Counted from the stretch's first letter, positions 1-12,885 are shown. The stretch is DNA of 41,879 bases from an uncultured Acidimicrobiaceae bacterium (GCA_903845085.1 CAIMWD010000020.1:1-41879); one strand, 5' to 3'. Notes: generated from the letters alone by a model not told the origin. Numbers and translations are program-made.

Positions 1-29
1 ACATGACGTGATTAAAGCCGCTCGAGTAA

Positions 30-872
30 TCAGAAACGCATGAAACTACTGAGATTCTGGCCCCAGGAGGGGTTCGAACATAGTCCCATTACCTCCACCA
101 GGAGACCGTTACTAAAACTAATGTCCTGAAGAAGACCACCATGGTCGGCGCTACGGCTGGCCTTGGTGGTCTTCTTTTGTGGCGCTTGTCGCGCCGACAC
201 GGCCCTTTTCAGTTCCCCTCCGAGCAACGTGTCGAATGGTTCACGGAGCTCGGCCTCAAGGCGAACGTCGCCGAATCCTTCATCATCTTGGATCACCAGC
301 ACCTTCGAGAAGAACGCCTGATTGAACATTCGCTTGATGTGCTCAGGAGCATCTCAGTACGCGGCTCCGCAGTCCACAGTCAGGTCCAGTGCCAGTTGCA
401 GGTTGCGTTCGATGTCTTCGTACTCCGTGCTCGTCGCTTCGAGCTGTGCAGCGATTTTCTGCAAGGCACGACTGATGCGCTCTTGCTCGCGCCCGAGAAG
501 ATCGAGTGGGATCGCTCCGGCGTAGTGGGCCTCCAAGAGCTTCTGGCGCTCACGCTCGAGCTTTTCTTGCTCACGCTTGAGGTCCGCCTGTTCGCTCTCC
601 ACCTGCTTGCGACTCGTGCGGAACTCCTCACGGATCATCGTCTCGACGCTCAGGCGGAAGCTCGAATCAAGTTGCATCCGGTGGTAGTAGTCCTCGAGCT
701 TCTTCTCAACTTCGTAGATCAAGACCGCCCGGAGATTGCATACGGTGCGCTTGGAGTGACGGCCCGCGCAGTAGTAGTACGGGTACTTCATGCCGGTCGC
801 CGAAGTGGAGTGCTGGACCAAGAGTCGCTCACCGCACTGGCCGCAGGGTTGGCATCTCCTCGTGGAACTCAC
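30..872 (-). pseudogene. Remnant of a large serine recombinase (C-terminal part, nonsense-interrupted)
   Basis: Reading on the minus strand, codons from about 872 encode a recombinase zinc-ribbon: CGQCG, then YPYYYCAGRHSKRTVC. A long charged coiled coil rich in E, R, K and Q follows. The frame hits TGA at 354-356 and continues in the same frame with DAPEHIKRMFNQAFF, the usual post-coiled-coil segment of large serine recombinases, to a TGA at 30-32. One base change, probably CGA (Arg) to TGA, therefore splits the gene. The N-terminal resolvase domain with its catalytic serine is absent: upstream of the ribbon the frame stops at TAG 915-917 and the katG end lies nearby. TGA is a normal stop elsewhere in the window, so recoding is unlikely. 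It is a decayed trace of a mobile element that lay to the left. No att site could be defined. Confidence 0.85.
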
Positions 873-931
873 AGTGTCCTGCGCCGAGCGCGAGCGCCTG
901 GCGCGGTATCTGATCTACCCGGGTCAGAGAG

Positions 932-967
932 AGCCCCACCTCTCAGTGGCAACCAAGAGGTGGGGCT
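932..967 (-). terminator. Hairpin downstream of katG, candidate terminator
   Basis: A perfect 12-bp inverted repeat (agccccacctct at 932-943 and agaggtggggct at 956-967) encloses a 12-base loop. It lies 35 bases beyond the katG stop. No T-run follows on the minus strand, so this may be a factor-assisted terminator or an mRNA 3' end stabiliser. Confidence 0.55.
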
Positions 968-1001
968 TCAGCCAACTTGTGCGATCCGCACGAGTGTCTG
1001 T

Positions 1002-3747
<2,746 letters not shown>

Positions 3748-3768
3748 GGGAGGAGCGTACCTCCGTAT

Positions 3769-3795
3769 TTGGAATAAGTCAAAACTTGGAATTAA
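3769..3795 (-). promoter_or_regulatory. AT-rich direct repeat upstream of furA, candidate operator
   Basis: Two copies of ttggaat (3769-3775 and 3786-3792, plus strand) with a 17-bp period lie in the only AT-rich patch between the divergent furA and recC genes. The location just upstream of the furA start fits autoregulation. It does not match a canonical 7-1-7 Fur or PerR palindrome, so the assignment is tentative. Confidence 0.3.
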
Positions 3796-3893
3796 TCGAT
3801 ATTTGTGGTCGATCGGCGTACCACCCAGTTCGGTCCGCTGCATACGCGGCGTCAGAGTTCCCATCGTTATGGTCGATCGTCACACCTGACGGA

Positions 3894-3899
3894 TAAGTT
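3894..3899 (+). promoter_or_regulatory. Candidate -10 box for leaderless recC
   Basis: TAAGTT lies 6 bases before the GTG start of recC, and no Shine-Dalgarno sequence is visible. This spacing would put transcription initiation at or next to the start codon. No good -35 element is seen. Confidence 0.3.
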
Positions 3900-3905
3900 G
3901 GGCGC

Positions 3906-6900
3906 GTGCTTAAGCTCTATGAGTCCTCCCGTTTGGAGCTGCTTATCGAGCCGCTGCTCTCAATTGTGCGAGAGCCACCAGCGGATGCATTTTCTCCCGA
4001 GTGGATCGCGGTGCCAAACGCGGGGATGCAGCGTTGGCTGCGCCTCGAGCTCGCGCGTCACCTCGGTGCGAATGGTGGCAATGAGGACGGGGTTACCGCG
4101 AATATTCAATGGGAGTATCCCGGCTCACTCCGCGCCATTTTGCTGGCCAGTGCGACTACGGATGATCCCCTGCGCGGCGATCCCTGGTCGATCGATCGGT
4201 TGGTGTGGCGTATCCTCAAAGTGCTCCAAGAGGAGAACATCGCCCAAAGGTGTCCAGATCTCCCGCTACTCCCTGAGGGAATGACGCGATATCAACGAGC
4301 GCGCCATCTTGCTGACCTCTACGATCGCTACGACCTACATTCGCCAGAGATGGTGAGGGCATGGACCTCAGGTGAAGATGTTGGGCCTGATGGCGAGAAA
4401 TTATCCACAGATGAGCGTTGGCAGGCGCAGCTGTTTCGCATTGTCCATAGCGAGATCGGTGAACCGTGCCCCGCAGAGCGACTTCCCGAGCTATTTGCGC
4501 GAGTGCGCGAGGGATCCCTCGGGCTCGCACTTCCACAGCGACTGGAGATCTTTGGTCTCTCGACGCTTCCCGGGGGCTCCTCCTTCTTGGAGCTCGCGGA
4601 GGTGGTTGCTACCCAGCACAATCTCTCACTCTTCTTTTTAGATCCCTCACCGACGGCACAAAGGAGGGTTCGTACGCATGCACCAAAGCGATTCGCGGGA
4701 ACGCGGCTCCTGCGTCGCGACGACATCTCTCACAGCTATGTCGAGCATCCCTTAGTCCGTTCATGGTCGCAACCTGCGCGAGAGCGGGCACTTCTCCTCG
4801 GCGAACTTGAGCACACGCCGAAGTACTTCGAAGCTTTGGATGAGCGACCACCGAGGCATCTTCTTGCGGCTTTGCAGGAGGCGATCCTCCGTGACCGTCC
4901 CGCAGAGAGTGGCGTCACTCCGGATGCTGCAGACGGGTCCCTGAATGTTCACGTCTGTCACGGCATTGCACGCCAGGCAGAGGTAATGCGCGACGCAATC
5001 TTGCATCGGCTACAAGATGACCCGACGCTGAGTGAAGAGGAGATCATTATCCTCTGTCCCGACCTTGCGACCGCACTCCCTGCAATTGAACTGGCTTTCG
5101 GTCCCTCTGCGCCCGCCTCCCCAGGCGAAGAGACGGATGCAACTCACCAGGCTGTGGCCGCTGGACGAACTGTCAATTTAAGTCGCATGGTCGCTCCGTT
5201 CCGCTATCAGATCGCCGATCGCTCGCTGCAGATGACTAATCCGCTATTGGAGGCGCTTGTCGCACTTTTGCAGCTGCTCTCTGGTCGTGGGACGGCCTCA
5301 GAGGTAAGTCAGTTCCTCTCGCTTGAGCCGGTTCGACAGAGGTGGGAATTGGGCGAAGAGGATCTTGACACCATCGATCGATGGATGCGCGAGGCGCGCG
5401 TGCGATGGGGACTGACGTCCGAACACCGACGTGATCGGGAACCGCTCTTGGTGGGCTCGCGCAATACGTGGGCCGAGATGGTCGATCGCCTTCTTGCAGG
5501 AGTGGTGATCAGTTCCACGCCGGGATCGCTCATGGTTGATGAGGTTGCACCTATCGCCGTCGATGGTGATGAGATCGACCTCGCAGCGGCAGTGGCAGGA
5601 GTACTCGCTCTCCTCGAGAGGCTGCGCCGAGAGGCGAAGAGCGAAAGGTCGATTTCGCAGTGGTGTGACTTCGTGAAGGGCGCTACGGCGCAGCTCTTCC
5701 TGGCATCTCCCAATGCAACGTGGCAGCAAGAGCGGCTTAATGAGATGTTGCTTCAGCTCATGGAGAGTCAGGTGGACCAAGACAGCACACCCGCGACGAT
5801 CGGGCTAGCTGATCTACGGCGCGTCATCGAGGAGCGAATACGGGCAATTGTGGGGCGAGCAGATTTCTTCAGGGGGGGGATCACCGTAACGTCATTGGTG
5901 CCGCTCAGTTGGGTGCCCTTCCGGGTTGTTGGCATCCTTGGGCTCGATGAGGGTGCCCTAGCCACTTCGAGCTCCATCGGCGATGACCTCCTTGCACGTG
6001 AGGCGCATATTGGCGATCGGGACACTCGGGCTGAGGTCAGACAGGCGCTTCTGGAGTCGCTTTTAAATGCAGAGGACGCAGTGATCATCACTCGCAATGG
6101 CCGTGATGAACGGACCAATGCCGAGGTCTTTCCCGCGACGGTCTATATCGAACTGCGCGATGCAATTGTCGCGCTCATGGGACCACAGGGTTCCGCACTC
6201 TTTACAAGATGGGTGCAACACATCCATCCATACCAGTCGTTTGATCGCGCGAACTTTGTCGCCGATGAGCGTAGTGGTGCGCCCGCGTGGAGCTTTGATT
6301 TCGAGGCGCTGCTAGCTGGCGACCTCGGTGCGCCCGCCAAGACCAAAGCGATTGCGGATGCTCCTCTCCTCTCCCCTCCAGCAGACCTCTTGCCGGTACC
6401 TCTCGGGAGGTTGCAGCAATTCCTCACGCGTCCGGTTCGTACCTTTCTCACAGATCGTCTCGGCGTTGCGTCACACTTTGCAGAGTCACCCCACGATGAT
6501 GTGCTCTCGATAGAGATCGATCCGCTCGACCGATCTACGGTGGGACGCCGACTCCTCGAGATTGTGCGATCGGGACACTCGCTCGAAGAGGCGCTACGGA
6601 GCGAGGCGCAACGTGGCATCGTTCCGCTGGGCCGCGTCGGCGAGATCGGGTTGCGCCAAATCGCGGAAGAGATAGAACTTTTTATCGAGGCCGAAGCAGC
6701 GCTCGCCATCAACAGTGCACGAGAGCTGTCGATCGCAAGCGAATTCACCACAGAGATCGCGGGGGTGCTCTCTGTGTGTAACTACCTCGACCCCAAAACC
6801 TCGCAGGCGTTGCAGGGGACACTGTCAGTCGATTTTCAGCGTGCAAAATCGACGCTTGCGCTCACGGGTGCGTTATCGGTTGCCCTCCTCACTATTGGCC

Positions 6901-7376
6901 AACCGGAGGTTCAATGGACTGCATCCTCGCTGCGGCGGGGGAGATCAAAGAGTGGTCTACCTGATGTTCCTGAATGGCAGCGAATCTCTGTCCGTGGTGA
7001 AGACCTGGCATCGCGTGCGAAAAATTCCCGCCAGATATTGCAACACCTGCTGACGCTCTATCGGTGGGGAATGTGTCAAGCACTCCCACTCTTCCCCGAC
7101 CTTTCCGCCGCTCTTGCCCAAGGCGAGGGCAAGAGCGGAGACTGGATCATTGACCGCTCCTATGGAGATGGGCTCGATGATGCAACGTTGTTCGCCTTTG
7201 GAGAGCTGAGCTTTAGCGAACTCCTCGCCCTGCCGCTAAGGGGCGACGAACCGCAAGAGGTTCGCACGCTCCTCCTGAAGAACGAACCTGTTCTTGCAAG
7301 GCGCAATTCACGCGTCGTCGCATGGGCACGACAGCTATGGAATCCGATTACGGAGCTCGTCCATGTCGTCAACTGA
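3906..7376 (+). CDS. recC: Exodeoxyribonuclease V subunit gamma, RecC
   Basis: RecC subunit of the RecBCD helicase-nuclease that resects double-strand ends and recognises Chi. At 1156 residues the length is typical of RecC. The N-terminus (LYESSRLELLIEPLL, then FSPEWIAVPNAGMQRWLRLELA) is the characteristic RecC opening, in which the helicase fold has lost its ATPase motifs. The middle (QAEVMRDAILHRL, EEEIIILCPD, LPAIELAFG) and the late LPVPLGRLQQFLTRPVRTFL segment are also typical. It is the first gene of recC-recB-recD and overlaps recB by 14 bases. The start is GTG 3906 with no clear ribosome binding site. RecBCD is found in some actinobacteria such as mycobacteria, whereas many others rely on AdnAB. 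Confidence 0.95.
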   Translation: MLKLYESSRLELLIEPLLSIVREPPADAFSPEWIAVPNAGMQRWLRLELARHLGANGGNEDGVTANIQWEYPGSLRAILLASATTDDPLRGDPWSIDRLVWRILKVLQEENIAQRCPDLPLLPEGMTRYQRARHLADLYDRYDLHSPEMVRAWTSGEDVGPDGEKLSTDERWQAQLFRIVHSEIGEPCPAERLPELFARVREGSLGLALPQRLEIFGLSTLPGGSSFLELAEVVATQHNLSLFFLDPSPTAQRRVRTHAPKRFAGTRLLRRDDISHSYVEHPLVRSWSQPARERALLLGELEHTPKYFEALDERPPRHLLAALQEAILRDRPAESGVTPDAADGSLNVHVCHGIARQAEVMRDAILHRLQDDPTLSEEEIIILCPDLATALPAIELAFGPSAPASPGEETDATHQAVAAGRTVNLSRMVAPFRYQIADRSLQMTNPLLEALVALLQLLSGRGTASEVSQFLSLEPVRQRWELGEEDLDTIDRWMREARVRWGLTSEHRRDREPLLVGSRNTWAEMVDRLLAGVVISSTPGSLMVDEVAPIAVDGDEIDLAAAVAGVLALLERLRREAKSERSISQWCDFVKGATAQLFLASPNATWQQERLNEMLLQLMESQVDQDSTPATIGLADLRRVIEERIRAIVGRADFFRGGITVTSLVPLSWVPFRVVGILGLDEGALATSSSIGDDLLAREAHIGDRDTRAEVRQALLESLLNAEDAVIITRNGRDERTNAEVFPATVYIELRDAIVALMGPQGSALFTRWVQHIHPYQSFDRANFVADERSGAPAWSFDFEALLAGDLGAPAKTKAIADAPLLSPPADLLPVPLGRLQQFLTRPVRTFLTDRLGVASHFAESPHDDVLSIEIDPLDRSTVGRRLLEIVRSGHSLEEALRSEAQRGIVPLGRVGEIGLRQIAEEIELFIEAEAALAINSARELSIASEFTTEIAGVLSVCNYLDPKTSQALQGTLSVDFQRAKSTLALTGALSVALLTIGQPEVQWTASSLRRGRSKSGLPDVPEWQRISVRGEDLASRAKNSRQILQHLLTLYRWGMCQALPLFPDLSAALAQGEGKSGDWIIDRSYGDGLDDATLFAFGELSFSELLALPLRGDEPQEVRTLLLKNEPVLARRNSRVVAWARQLWNPITELVHVVN

Positions 7377-10300
7377 GGCGCCAACTTCGCTCGATTGGAC
7401 AGAGTACATACGCTCACGGGGCCTCCCTCGCGGACGAGTCCTTATTGAGGCGAGTGCAGGCACAGGGAAGACGCACACCCTGGCGGCACTAGCGACACTC
7501 TTTCTTGCACTGGGCGACGCTGATGGAGAGCAGGTACGCATCGATGAACTCCTCCTTGTCACCTTCTCTCGGGCCGCTGCTGGTGAGCTTCGCGCCCGTG
7601 TACGCGAACGACTCCAGACGGTGGCTGCTGCTCTCGAAGGTTCAGAGAGTGCAGCCGCATCACCATCGCACGAAGATTTTGTCGTTGAGTATCTGCGTGG
7701 AGACCATGTTGATGAGATTCTCGCGCGCATCTATCGAGCGATTGACGAATTTGATCGAGCGCCGATCACCACAATTCATGGTTTTGCACAGCAAATACGA
7801 ACTTCACTTGGCTCTCGACTCCCCGGTGATCCCGCTGCGCAGTTGGTAGAAGACACACGAGAACTCGTCGCCGAGGTGGTGGGTGATCTCCTGTCGGTGG
7901 AGTCGCTTCGCCGCCTTGGGGTCGTGGAGAGTGAGCCGTTCCCCACGGTTAGGGAGATCACCGACGCATCGGTCGCGCTTCTCAACCATCCTGGGATGCA
8001 AACGGTGGAGATCCCTTTCGCTCTAGGGACCGATGGTGCGAGATTGCAGAGGGCGGCATTGATCACTGCGGTCTGCGAGGAGGTGGAACGTCGCCGTCGC
8101 CGCACAGGGACGGTGGGATTTGGTGACCTACTGACCCAGCTCCACTCTGCGATCGCACTCCACCCAGAGCTATCGGGCCAGTTGCAGCGGCGTTTTCGCG
8201 TGGTATTGATCGATGAATTTCAAGATACTGATGTGCAGCAGTGGGAGATCTTCAACCGTCTTTTTGGTGTTCGCTCCGATGGTGGAGCTCTGCTCCTCGT
8301 TGGTGATCCGAAGCAGGCAATTTACGGCTTTCGCGGTGGCGATATCTACGCCTATCTTCGCGCGCGCGATGCAGTTGAGGAGGAAGGTTCATCCCAACTG
8401 TGGAGTCTGTCGCACAATTACCGCTCCGACGGCGCACTCCTCGCCGCGCTAAATGCGCTCCTCGAGGGCTCGACATTTGGGAGTGATCGAATTCATTACG
8501 TGCCCGTATCGGCACCCCTAAAAAATGCGGGCTCTCGGATCGAATGGAGCGACGGTCTCCGCAGAGGTGCGCTTGAGGTTCGCCTAGAGCTCAGCGGTTC
8601 ATTAGCTGAGGATCGGGATGAGGCGATCGCTAATGACCTTGCCGTACAGGTGCGCGATCATCTTGAGAGGTTGCTCGTGCCCGATGATGACGGGAATTTA
8701 CGCGAGCTTCTTCCCTCGGACATCTGTGTTCTTGTCACGGCGCACGCGCATGCTCTTCCGATACAGCGAGCCCTTGGCGCACTGAAAATTCCTGCGGTCA
8801 CACTCCGACAGTCAAATGTGATGACGACCACAGCAGGTCGCCAGTGGCGCGATCTTTTCTACGCTCTTGCGCGACCCTCCGATCCGGCGAGAGCGCGACG
8901 GGCTGCGCTTGGTTGGTTCTTTCCCGATACCGCGGTGTCGCTCACTGAGGGTGCGGAGCAGCGTCTCGGCGAGGTACAGGAGCAGCTAGCTCGTTGGTCA
9001 CAACTTCTCCTCAGTGCAGGACTCAGCGAGACGATGCGCCGTATTCGTATCGAGAGCGGTGTCGTCGCTCGGGTCCTTGGTGCGCTCGATGGTGAGCGCA
9101 ACGCCACCGACCTGATTCAGATCGCTGGAGTATTTCAACGTCGCTCCCCCCACTCACATCCCAGTGCAACAGCTTTGGTCGCGCTCTACGACGAACTCAC
9201 CAATGAAAGAGATGATGAAGAGGGGCCGAAGATCCTTGCCCGTCAGATCGAGACGGAGGCACGGGCGGTGAAGATAATGACGGTGCATGCCGCGAAAGGT
9301 TTGGAGTTTCCCGTCGTCTTTATACCCCGGTTCTTCGCTCATCGTGCCAATAGTTCCGGCGTAAAGACCGTCGTCGAGGTCGATCCCACCCATGCTGACT
9401 ATGGAGTCGCAAAACTCCTTGTCGGGAAGTTTGATGGTAGGAATAGGTCGGCCGAGGACGACCGGCTTGCTGCCCTGGAACAGGCACAGGAGTTAGGAGA
9501 GCGCCAACGCGATCTCTACGTGGCGCTGACGCGTGCTCGACATCGTTTAGTGGTCTGGTGGGCGCCTGAACTCGCAAGGTCGAAGTCACTTTTGAGCCCG
9601 CTCTCCCGCCTCCTCTTCCACCGTGAGTCCGGGGTGCTTGCTCCTCATCACTCCACGGTCCCGGCGACCATTCCATCCGATGTGCCAGAGTTTCTGCGCA
9701 ACAACCTTCTACCGGCCAAGAGTGACGCAATGATCGACCTCGTTGATCTCTCGAACTACACCCCAGTCTTCACACCCTGGAAGAGTCCAAGTGACCCCGA
9801 TGGCATCGATCTCGCCGCGGCAGTGATCACACGCACGCCTCCCCGTCTCTATCGCAGGTGGTCATTTAGTGCGATGACCGAGGGCGTTCATGAGGGCACT
9901 GGCGTGAGAGTGAATGATCCGCTTGATGAATCGATGGGCGACCAAGGAGCGGCTGACGAATTGGTGCCCTGCGAGGAGGGGCGCGACCCTCTCGAAAGTG
10001 GGAGCGTTGCCTCCGACCTCCTGTTGGGAGATCTCCCGGGAGGAACAATCTTTGGCACCTTTGTGCACAAGATATTGGAGGAGATCGACTTCACGGCAGG
10101 CGATCTGGCAGGAGCGATCGCCGTAGGTATCGATCGCCGACTTCCCTATCTGTCACTGGAGCTCTCTCGAGATGAATTAATCGAGGGTCTTCTCCAAGTA
10201 CTCGCCGCGCCACTCGGTGAGCTCTGCTGTGGGCGTTCCCTCCAGAGTTTCTCTCCAAGCGATCGCCTAAATGAATTGTCATTTGAACTGAATTTTGCCG

Positions 10301-10839
10301 CGGCTACCCCTCTGCTTAATGTGCGCGATATCGGTACGGTCATGCTGCGGCACCTGGACAGTGAGGAGACACCCGTTGGACTCCTCGAATGGGCATCGGC
10401 ACTCGATGGGGGGCGCTATGACATTCCGCTTGTCGGCCATCTCACTGGCGAGATCGATCTTGTGTTGCGGGTACGAGGCGATGCCAGCAAGAGCGAACCT
10501 CGCTACGTCATCTGCGATTACAAGACCAACCGACTTGCTCCCCTGGGTCAGGTCCCTCGTGCGATTCACTATGTTCCCGAGCGACTTCTGCGAGAGATGT
10601 GCGATGCCGATTATCTCCTGCAGGCCCTCCTCTACTCTGTAGCGCTCCATCGGTATCTCCGCGCACGCCAGCGGAATTATCAACCCGAGCTTCATCTCGG
10701 TGGCATCGCCTATCTCTTTGTCCGCGGCATGTCCGGTGAGCAAACCGTCACGGACGATGGTGTGGGCGTCTTCTCGTGGAGGCCACCTGCCGCACTTATC
10801 ATCGAGCTGAGCGATCTCTTCGCCGGGATGCGGCCATGA
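7363..10839 (+). CDS. recB: Exodeoxyribonuclease V subunit beta, RecB
   Basis: Superfamily 1A helicase plus nuclease subunit of RecBCD, 1158 residues. Helicase motifs are visible in order: Walker A EASAGTGKTH (29-38), Walker B VLIDEFQDTD (Asp284, Glu285), LLVGDPKQAIYGFRGGD, LSHNYRS, TVHAAKGLEFPVVF (from 640) and LYVALTRARHRL. The C-terminal RecB nuclease domain keeps its metal-binding residues in GEIDLV (Asp1032) and CDYKTN (Asp1052, Lys1054), followed by the YLLQALLYSVALHRYL helix. Both activities therefore look intact. The ATG at 7363 overlaps the end of recC by 14 bases and has GGAG 8 bases upstream, implying translational coupling. The stop overlaps the recD start as ATGA. Confidence 0.97.
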   Translation: MSSTEAPTSLDWTEYIRSRGLPRGRVLIEASAGTGKTHTLAALATLFLALGDADGEQVRIDELLLVTFSRAAAGELRARVRERLQTVAAALEGSESAAASPSHEDFVVEYLRGDHVDEILARIYRAIDEFDRAPITTIHGFAQQIRTSLGSRLPGDPAAQLVEDTRELVAEVVGDLLSVESLRRLGVVESEPFPTVREITDASVALLNHPGMQTVEIPFALGTDGARLQRAALITAVCEEVERRRRRTGTVGFGDLLTQLHSAIALHPELSGQLQRRFRVVLIDEFQDTDVQQWEIFNRLFGVRSDGGALLLVGDPKQAIYGFRGGDIYAYLRARDAVEEEGSSQLWSLSHNYRSDGALLAALNALLEGSTFGSDRIHYVPVSAPLKNAGSRIEWSDGLRRGALEVRLELSGSLAEDRDEAIANDLAVQVRDHLERLLVPDDDGNLRELLPSDICVLVTAHAHALPIQRALGALKIPAVTLRQSNVMTTTAGRQWRDLFYALARPSDPARARRAALGWFFPDTAVSLTEGAEQRLGEVQEQLARWSQLLLSAGLSETMRRIRIESGVVARVLGALDGERNATDLIQIAGVFQRRSPHSHPSATALVALYDELTNERDDEEGPKILARQIETEARAVKIMTVHAAKGLEFPVVFIPRFFAHRANSSGVKTVVEVDPTHADYGVAKLLVGKFDGRNRSAEDDRLAALEQAQELGERQRDLYVALTRARHRLVVWWAPELARSKSLLSPLSRLLFHRESGVLAPHHSTVPATIPSDVPEFLRNNLLPAKSDAMIDLVDLSNYTPVFTPWKSPSDPDGIDLAAAVITRTPPRLYRRWSFSAMTEGVHEGTGVRVNDPLDESMGDQGAADELVPCEEGRDPLESGSVASDLLLGDLPGGTIFGTFVHKILEEIDFTAGDLAGAIAVGIDRRLPYLSLELSRDELIEGLLQVLAAPLGELCCGRSLQSFSPSDRLNELSFELNFAAATPLLNVRDIGTVMLRHLDSEETPVGLLEWASALDGGRYDIPLVGHLTGEIDLVLRVRGDASKSEPRYVICDYKTNRLAPLGQVPRAIHYVPERLLREMCDADYLLQALLYSVALHRYLRARQRNYQPELHLGGIAYLFVRGMSGEQTVTDDGVGVFSWRPPAALIIELSDLFAGMRP

Positions 10840-12626
10840 CCCGTAAAAATGTGGTCCCTGAATTCATCGGCGCCGAGGATGTTCTTCTCCCTTTTCTCAC
10901 CGCGCACGTTCTCAGCGCTGGTGATGCCGTAATTGCGCTTGGTATCGCTCGGCGCATCGGCGAACACAACCCTGTCGCCCTTTTGGGCCTTGCCTGCGCC
11001 TGTGCTGCAGTCCGTCTTGGACATGTCTGCGTCCCAGTTCGTCATCCCTCGTTGGTCTTCGAGGAGCTTGCGAATATGCCAGGGGAGCTCGAACTGTGGC
11101 CGACACCAGAGGAGTGGGATCGCGCGCTCGTCGACAGTCCCACGGTGCGCACCGATCGAGCGTCGCAGGGAGAACTTCTTCGGCCGCTGGTCTATGACGC
11201 CGAGCGTCTCTATCTCGAGCGCTTCTGGAGCTACGAGGTGCGTCTCGCCGAGCGTCTACTGGATCGTGCAGAGCAGGTCAGTACTCTCGCTATCGCTGCC
11301 TCGGAACGCGAGCGTGTGCTCAACCAACTTTTCCCAATTGATGACGAGCCGCTTCAGCGCGCGGGTGTCGAGCGCGCACTCACAGGTCAACTAGCAATAC
11401 TCATCGGTGGACCAGGTACCGGGAAGACGCACACTATCGCCCGTCTTATGGCGGCACTCAACCAGCTCAGCGCACCGGGCGCAGTATCCATTGCGCTGGC
11501 GGCACCTACGGGGAAGGCTGCACAGCGTATGAGCGCCGCCATTGGAAGCGAGCTCGGCATCTCCGCTGAGGATCACCATCACGCGGTCACATTGCACTCC
11601 TTGCTCGGTTATCGGCCGGGAGGAGGATTTCGCCATGACGCCCGGAATCCCCTCCGCCATGACGTTGTCATTGTGGATGAGGTGTCGATGGTCTCGTTGC
11701 CACTCATGTACCAGCTGGTTGAGGCGATGCGGCCTGGGGCGACGCTCGTCTTAGTCGGTGATCCCTATCAGCTCGCGAGTGTCGAAGCGGGCGCTGTACT
11801 TGAGGCGCTGGTTACTGGTGAGGCTGGGCGACCCTCCGCACTCGCTGAGGTGACGACGCAACTCGCTGTCCCGCATCGTTTCAGCGAACATTCAGCGAGT
11901 GCCCTTCTCTCCGCAGCGGTGCGACGCGGTGCGGCAGATGAGGTCCTTGCCCTTCTTGATGATCCAAATTTTGAGGGCGCCAAATTAATTGAGCCGGAAA
12001 ACGATCGCGAGATCATGGAATTGGTGAGACAACGGATCGAGGATGCAGTTGCCGTTGTCAACGCAGTACGACTCGGTGACATCGAGGATGCATTTACCCG
12101 TCTGACGCGGTTAAAGGTGCTCTGTGGTTCGCACCATCAACAGTACGGAAGCAACTGGTGGACAACGGAGATCGAGCGGGGTCTTGAGGAGCGTGGGCTG
12201 CTGCGTCGGTCTTTGCGCGGTTTCTACCTTGGACGCCCTCTCTTGGTGACACGCAATGATCCGATAAATCGGCTTTTCAACGGTGACCCAGGGGTGGTCA
12301 TCGATCGAGGCGAGCATGCAGTAATTGCGAGTACCAACGGGATGCGTACCCTTTCGATCTCGCAACTCTCCGAGGTTGACAGCTGGTGGGCCATGACCGT
12401 ACACAAAAGTCAGGGATCTGAGTTCGCAGAGGTTATCGTGACGCTGCCAACGGCGCCGAGCCCGCTGTTAACTCGCGAATTGCTCTACACCGCGGTTACC
12501 CGTGCGCGAGAAGATCTTGTCATCGTTGCCTCACGTGCAGCGATTGAGGCCGCAGTTACAAACCCAAGTGCACGATCCTCGGGGCTCGCTGCACGTCTGA
12601 CTCACGGTGTTGTTGGCCGCCGATAG
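10836..12626 (+). CDS. recD: Exodeoxyribonuclease V subunit alpha, RecD
   Basis: Superfamily 1B 5'-to-3' helicase subunit of RecBCD, 596 residues. The motifs seen are Walker A GGPGTGKTH (Lys197), motif Ia AAPTGKAAQRM, Walker B VIVDEVSMVS, motif III LVGDPYQLASVEAG, motif V WAMTVHKSQGSEF and motif VI LLYTAVTRAREDLVI. The weakly conserved N-terminal 160 residues correspond to the domain that contacts RecC. The start codon ATG 10836 overlaps the recB stop as ATGA, so the three subunits are made from one coupled operon. With all motifs of recB and recD present, the complex should be functional. Confidence 0.96.
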   Translation: MTRKNVVPEFIGAEDVLLPFLTAHVLSAGDAVIALGIARRIGEHNPVALLGLACACAAVRLGHVCVPVRHPSLVFEELANMPGELELWPTPEEWDRALVDSPTVRTDRASQGELLRPLVYDAERLYLERFWSYEVRLAERLLDRAEQVSTLAIAASERERVLNQLFPIDDEPLQRAGVERALTGQLAILIGGPGTGKTHTIARLMAALNQLSAPGAVSIALAAPTGKAAQRMSAAIGSELGISAEDHHHAVTLHSLLGYRPGGGFRHDARNPLRHDVVIVDEVSMVSLPLMYQLVEAMRPGATLVLVGDPYQLASVEAGAVLEALVTGEAGRPSALAEVTTQLAVPHRFSEHSASALLSAAVRRGAADEVLALLDDPNFEGAKLIEPENDREIMELVRQRIEDAVAVVNAVRLGDIEDAFTRLTRLKVLCGSHHQQYGSNWWTTEIERGLEERGLLRRSLRGFYLGRPLLVTRNDPINRLFNGDPGVVIDRGEHAVIASTNGMRTLSISQLSEVDSWWAMTVHKSQGSEFAEVIVTLPTAPSPLLTRELLYTAVTRAREDLVIVASRAAIEAAVTNPSARSSGLAARLTHGVVGRR

Positions 12627-12656
12627 CTCAAAGAGGCGCTGTTGTTGAATTACCGG

Positions 12657-12866
12657 ATGGTCAGTGAGATGTGCCAGTGCAACGACGAGGGCGAGCACAC
12701 GATCACCTCACCACAGCTGGCGCGGGTGGCGATCACCCTGAGGGATCCAACGACACCCACGCGAAACGAGGCGGTCGAACTTCCGCAGCCAGAACCAGGG
12801 AAGGTGGGACATCCCTTGCCGCCAATCGTGTGGCGTTGCGAGATCAAGGAGAGGAGATGGATCTGA
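12657..12866 (+). CDS. Small hypothetical protein (69 aa)
   Basis: I do not recognise this protein. The frame from ATG 12657 (alternative TTG 12642, with AGAGG a few bases before it) keeps a strong bias for G or C at third codon positions, like its neighbours, which supports coding. The product begins MVSEMCQCNDEGEHTI and ends PPIVWRCEIKERRWI. It has three cysteines, is proline-rich in the middle, and has no membrane segment or signal peptide. It sits 30 bases after recD and 19 bases before another tiny ORF, so it could be the last gene of the rec operon or the first of the prpD group. Chance openness cannot be excluded. Confidence 0.4.
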   Translation: MVSEMCQCNDEGEHTITSPQLARVAITLRDPTTPTRNEAVELPQPEPGKVGHPLPPIVWRCEIKERRWI

Positions 12867-12885
12867 GCTTGCGTTGGAGCTCTCC

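Noticed and set aside
61-85. tRNA T-loop-like ggggttcgaac in the recombinase tail, possible att site
   Set aside because: The flanking bases do not pair as a T-stem and no other tRNA arm is present. The sequence codes for the conserved C-terminal tail of this recombinase type.
354-356. TGA in the recombinase as a recoded or selenocysteine codon
   Set aside because: TGA ends many genes here with ATGA overlaps, no SECIS-like need exists, and the catalytic half is missing anyway.
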